Shown here piece after piece: positions 61,907-64,000 of a stretch of 64,000 nt of DNA (positions are counted from its first letter, which is position 1; each line of letters opens with the position of its first letter). Under the pieces are notes generated by a model that worked only from the letters and a program-made list of their open reading frames with translations, had not been told where the DNA came from and did no database searches. Source of the stretch: an uncultured Pseudomonadota bacterium (GTDB lineage Bacteria; Pseudomonadota; Gammaproteobacteria; Steroidobacterales; Steroidobacteraceae); contig CAIKZZ010000008.1 in NCBI GenBank assembly GCA_903832085.1, positions 40,258 through 104,257 of the forward strand. Direction: 5' to 3'. The translations under genes were made by a program, and so were the position numbers.

Positions 61907-63089
61907 TTGAACCTCTTATACCTCGCAAGAAACTTCGCTTTCTACACAGCATTAACTCTGATCATGTTGGGGGCAGTCAGCACACAAGCTCTCAGCGATA
62001 CCATAGCTGCAACACCGTCTGAGCCCTCAGCGCCTGCGGCTGACACTCCCGCGCAGTTCACGGTCAATGGCTATATCGATTTCTCATACGAACACTTGAG
62101 TTCCTCAGGTTTGCTGGCAAATGGTGGACTTAGCCGAACATTTGATGGCTACGAAAACGGATTTCGAGTACAGCAGGCGGCACTAAATTTATCGTTTCAG
62201 CCTAAAGAAGGCTTTGGTTATGTTGTTAACCTTGTGGCCGGCCATGATGCGGCCGTATTTGCGCCATATCCCGCGAACCCAGGCAATACGAGACAGTTTG
62301 ACTACCCGCAGGCTTATCTGCAGTACGCAACGGACAATTTAACCGTCATCGCTGGACGATTCGAGACGCTAGCCGGCTATGAGCTGATTGACTCCCGCGG
62401 CAACAGTAATTTTTCGCGATCCGTGCTTTACGGCTTTGCGATTCCTTTTGCTCATGCTGGGGTCAGAGCCACTTACAATCCCAATGATCAATGGGTGCTC
62501 ATCGCAGGTGTCGTCAATGGCTGGGATGATCTTAAAGATACAAACTCATCAAAGAGTCTTGAGTTGGGCGTCGAATACCTACCGAGCAAGGAGTTTACCC
62601 TCCTTGCCCAGAGCTACCTAGGCACGGAACGATCTGGGGGCCTCGTCGAAACTGGACCTGAAGGCTCACGAGAGCTATTTGATACGGTTGCTACTTGGCA
62701 TTTGTCCGATGCAGTCACTATCGTTGCAAATGCTGACTATGGCAGGCAATCAAATACATCAAGCGTCACTCCTAAAGGTGTCAGCACCTCTACATGGAAT
62801 GGAATCGCGGGGTATTTAAACTACCAATTTAGTGACAAATTCAGGAGCTCTGCGCTTAGAATATTTTGACGATACCGATGGTTATCGGACAGGGATCATC
62901 CAAGCGTGGAAAGAAGCGACCCTAACTCTCGCCTATCTGCCTACCAAGCCTTTGGAGATCCGCTTTGAGTTGCGGCATGATTTATCAAACACGCCAGCTT
63001 TTATTGAGCACCTTGCGCCCAGCAATACAGCTCTATTGCTGACGGATCACCTAGATTCTTTAGCCATTGAGGCTTTGGTAAAATTCTGA
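61907..63089 (+). pseudogene. Porin of the amtB-linked outer-membrane barrel family, split by a frameshift
   Basis: Two frames make one protein. Frame one (TTG start at 61907 with AGGAA upstream; the track's GTG at 61883 is an alternative) encodes a signal peptide and barrel strands: VNGYIDFSYEH, FRVQQAALNLSFQPKEGFGYVVNLVAGHDA, YLQYATDNLTVIAGRFETLAGYE, then stops after NYQFSDKF. From about 62840 the family's last part continues in the +1 frame: GALRLEYFDDTDGYRTGIIQAWKEATLTLAYLP, ending ALVKF, a barrel C-terminus. One extra base (or two missing) near 62838-62846 would explain it. Such beta-barrels commonly follow glnK-amtB; a sequencing error cannot be excluded. Confidence 0.82.
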
Positions 63090-63143
63090 GTGTCTGAGAG
63101 AACGGTAGGAAGCACTCAGGTAGGGCTAGGCTGGTAGCCCATC

Positions 63144-63173
63144 GTTGCCCGCGGCATAGACGCCGCGGGCAAC
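63144..63173. terminator. Bidirectional hairpin terminator
   Basis: Perfect 12-bp stem GTTGCCCGCGGC / GCCGCGGGCAAC with a 6-base loop, between the converging split porin and the second porin. No T run on either side. Confidence 0.7.
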
Positions 63174-63202
63174 TGCTCAACAGAGCTATACTAGTCGTAG
63201 GC

Positions 63203-64000
63203 TTAGAACTTCAACCCGAAGTCCAACTGCAGTCGTTTATAATCCTCGTCGCGCGGAGCTGTGACAGGATCGGCCGTGCCGAAGTTGTTCAACGTATTGA
63301 TGAAGTACGTGGCATTTAACGTCCAGTTCTTTGCCGGTGCGTACCCTACCCGGATGATACTGCCATTGGTTGCCGTATTTCCGCCGCCGAAATCAGAATC
63401 GACGAACCCACCGAAATAGCCGTCTTTCTCAAGCTTCTCGTACGCGTAACCTAACTCCCAAGTGTTCTTGGCACTCGCCTTGCCAAGCAGCACGCCGGCT
63501 GTGTAAGCCTGATCCTGGCCGTTCTTCGCACCGCCGTTTGTTGCGTAATTCGCAAACAGTTGTAGCGGCAGCCCAGCAACCTTGGTATTTAGCTCCGCTG
63601 CGGCCTCTGTATTTTCATATGTGTACAGCAAGCTGCCGTTTGCATCAGTCGTGTTGCCGTTTGCAGCACCGCTAATCTGGCCAACTGTTGCCGCAGAGCC
63701 CTGCGATATCCAATACGGCTGGTGGTGCTGACATCCTCCACAGCTCGCATACATTAATGCGACGCTAAGATTTGTGTCACTGCTGAATGGATACTTCACG
63801 CCAACCTGTGCACCCGAGTAATTGGCGCCGTTACCTTGCTTAGACAGTGCGCTCGTGGGCAATCCTGTTGTCGGATCAACGTTATAGGTTGAGATTTCCG
63901 ACAGCCACAAGCCAAAGGCGTTGCCGAAGAAAATGCCGTGCTGGTAATTGACAGCAAGGCCCTCAGGGTTGATGTCATTATCGACTAAAATGCTTTGACC
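63203..64000 (-). CDS. Putative porin, 3' part (5' end outside window)
   Basis: The frame stays open to the window edge; translation continues upstream of the track's TTG as ...DNDINPEGLAVNYQHGIFFGNAFGLWLSEI. Tyrosine- and glycine-rich beta strands (YSGAQVGVKYPFSSDTNLSVALMYAS, TYENTEAAAELNTKVAGLPLQLFANYATN, WELGYAYEKLEKDGYFGGFVDSDFGGG) and the end LQLDFGLKF fit a PF16930-like putative porin. At least 265 residues are present. A CGGCQHH loop near the middle is unusual. Channel substrate unknown. Confidence 0.85.
   Translation of the reverse strand, partial: GQSILVDNDINPEGLAVNYQHGIFFGNAFGLWLSEISTYNVDPTTGLPTSALSKQGNGANYSGAQVGVKYPFSSDTNLSVALMYASCGGCQHHQPYWISQGSAATVGQISGAANGNTTDANGSLLYTYENTEAAAELNTKVAGLPLQLFANYATNGGAKNGQDQAYTAGVLLGKASAKNTWELGYAYEKLEKDGYFGGFVDSDFGGGNTATNGSIIRVGYAPAKNWTLNATYFINTLNNFGTADPVTAPRDEDYKRLQLDFGLKF

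Noticed and set aside
62832-63089. Separate 85-residue gene
   Set aside because: Its sequence continues the upstream barrel protein and has no signal peptide; it is the displaced 3' part of the split porin.

Overview
The window comes from a Gram-negative bacterium, most likely a gammaproteobacterium of a Nevskiales/Steroidobacter-like type; that placement is inferred. Support includes a glnK-amtB pair behind a sigma-54 promoter, TtcA, SucCD, an AlkB closely resembling the E. coli enzyme, a YqjD/YqjE/YqjK-type trio, a class III (PhaC-PhaE) polyhydroxyalkanoate synthase as in Chromatium-like gammaproteobacteria, and many outer-membrane receptors and porins. No rRNA, tRNA, CRISPR array, phage or insertion sequence was seen. 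The DNA has moderately high GC with AT-rich intergenic patches.

Layout. 0-5.2 kb: the tail of a glycine-rich RNA-binding protein, an exported methyltransferase-like lipoprotein, an AhpD-like protein, a Nudix ADP-ribose hydrolase, and small housekeeping enzymes. 5.2-10.75 kb: a tightly coupled minus-strand operon (M32 carboxypeptidase, ttcA, a phosphatase/ADP-ribosylglycohydrolase fusion, an ATP-grasp ligase, apt). 11-14 kb: a PHA locus (MaoC-like hydratase, phaC, phaE, divergent phaP with a large palindrome over its promoter). 14-20.5 kb: a cupin, PBP7-type endopeptidase, M14 carboxypeptidase, LEA14-like lipoprotein and a PadR-led operon.

20.5-40.2 kb is the most unusual region. Two paralogous TonB-dependent receptors flank three TPR-sulfotransferases, two TPR-AspH-type beta-hydroxylases and two small exported cysteine-containing proteins, arranged as two nearly mirror-image divergent modules. 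Next to them lie three paralogous 2OG-Fe(II) oxygenases (one missing key catalytic residues) and a MATE exporter. The gene content suggests a hydroxylation/sulfation system acting on an exported molecule or on the receptors; this is inference.

40.3-52.6 kb: M3 and DUF885 peptidases, a NamZ-type muramidase with a DOMON-like partner, AlkB, MOSC, GNAT, an S9 peptidase and sucCD. 52.8-55.3 kb: glycerate 2-kinase and a divergent hydroxypyruvate reductase-like dehydrogenase, which together could convert hydroxypyruvate to 2-phosphoglycerate. 55.3-59.5 kb: TorF-like protein, Nramp-like transporter, YqjD/E/K-like membrane-stress proteins and an outer-membrane protein. 59.8-64 kb: glnK-amtB for ammonium uptake, followed by a porin gene split by a frameshift and the 3' part of a second porin.
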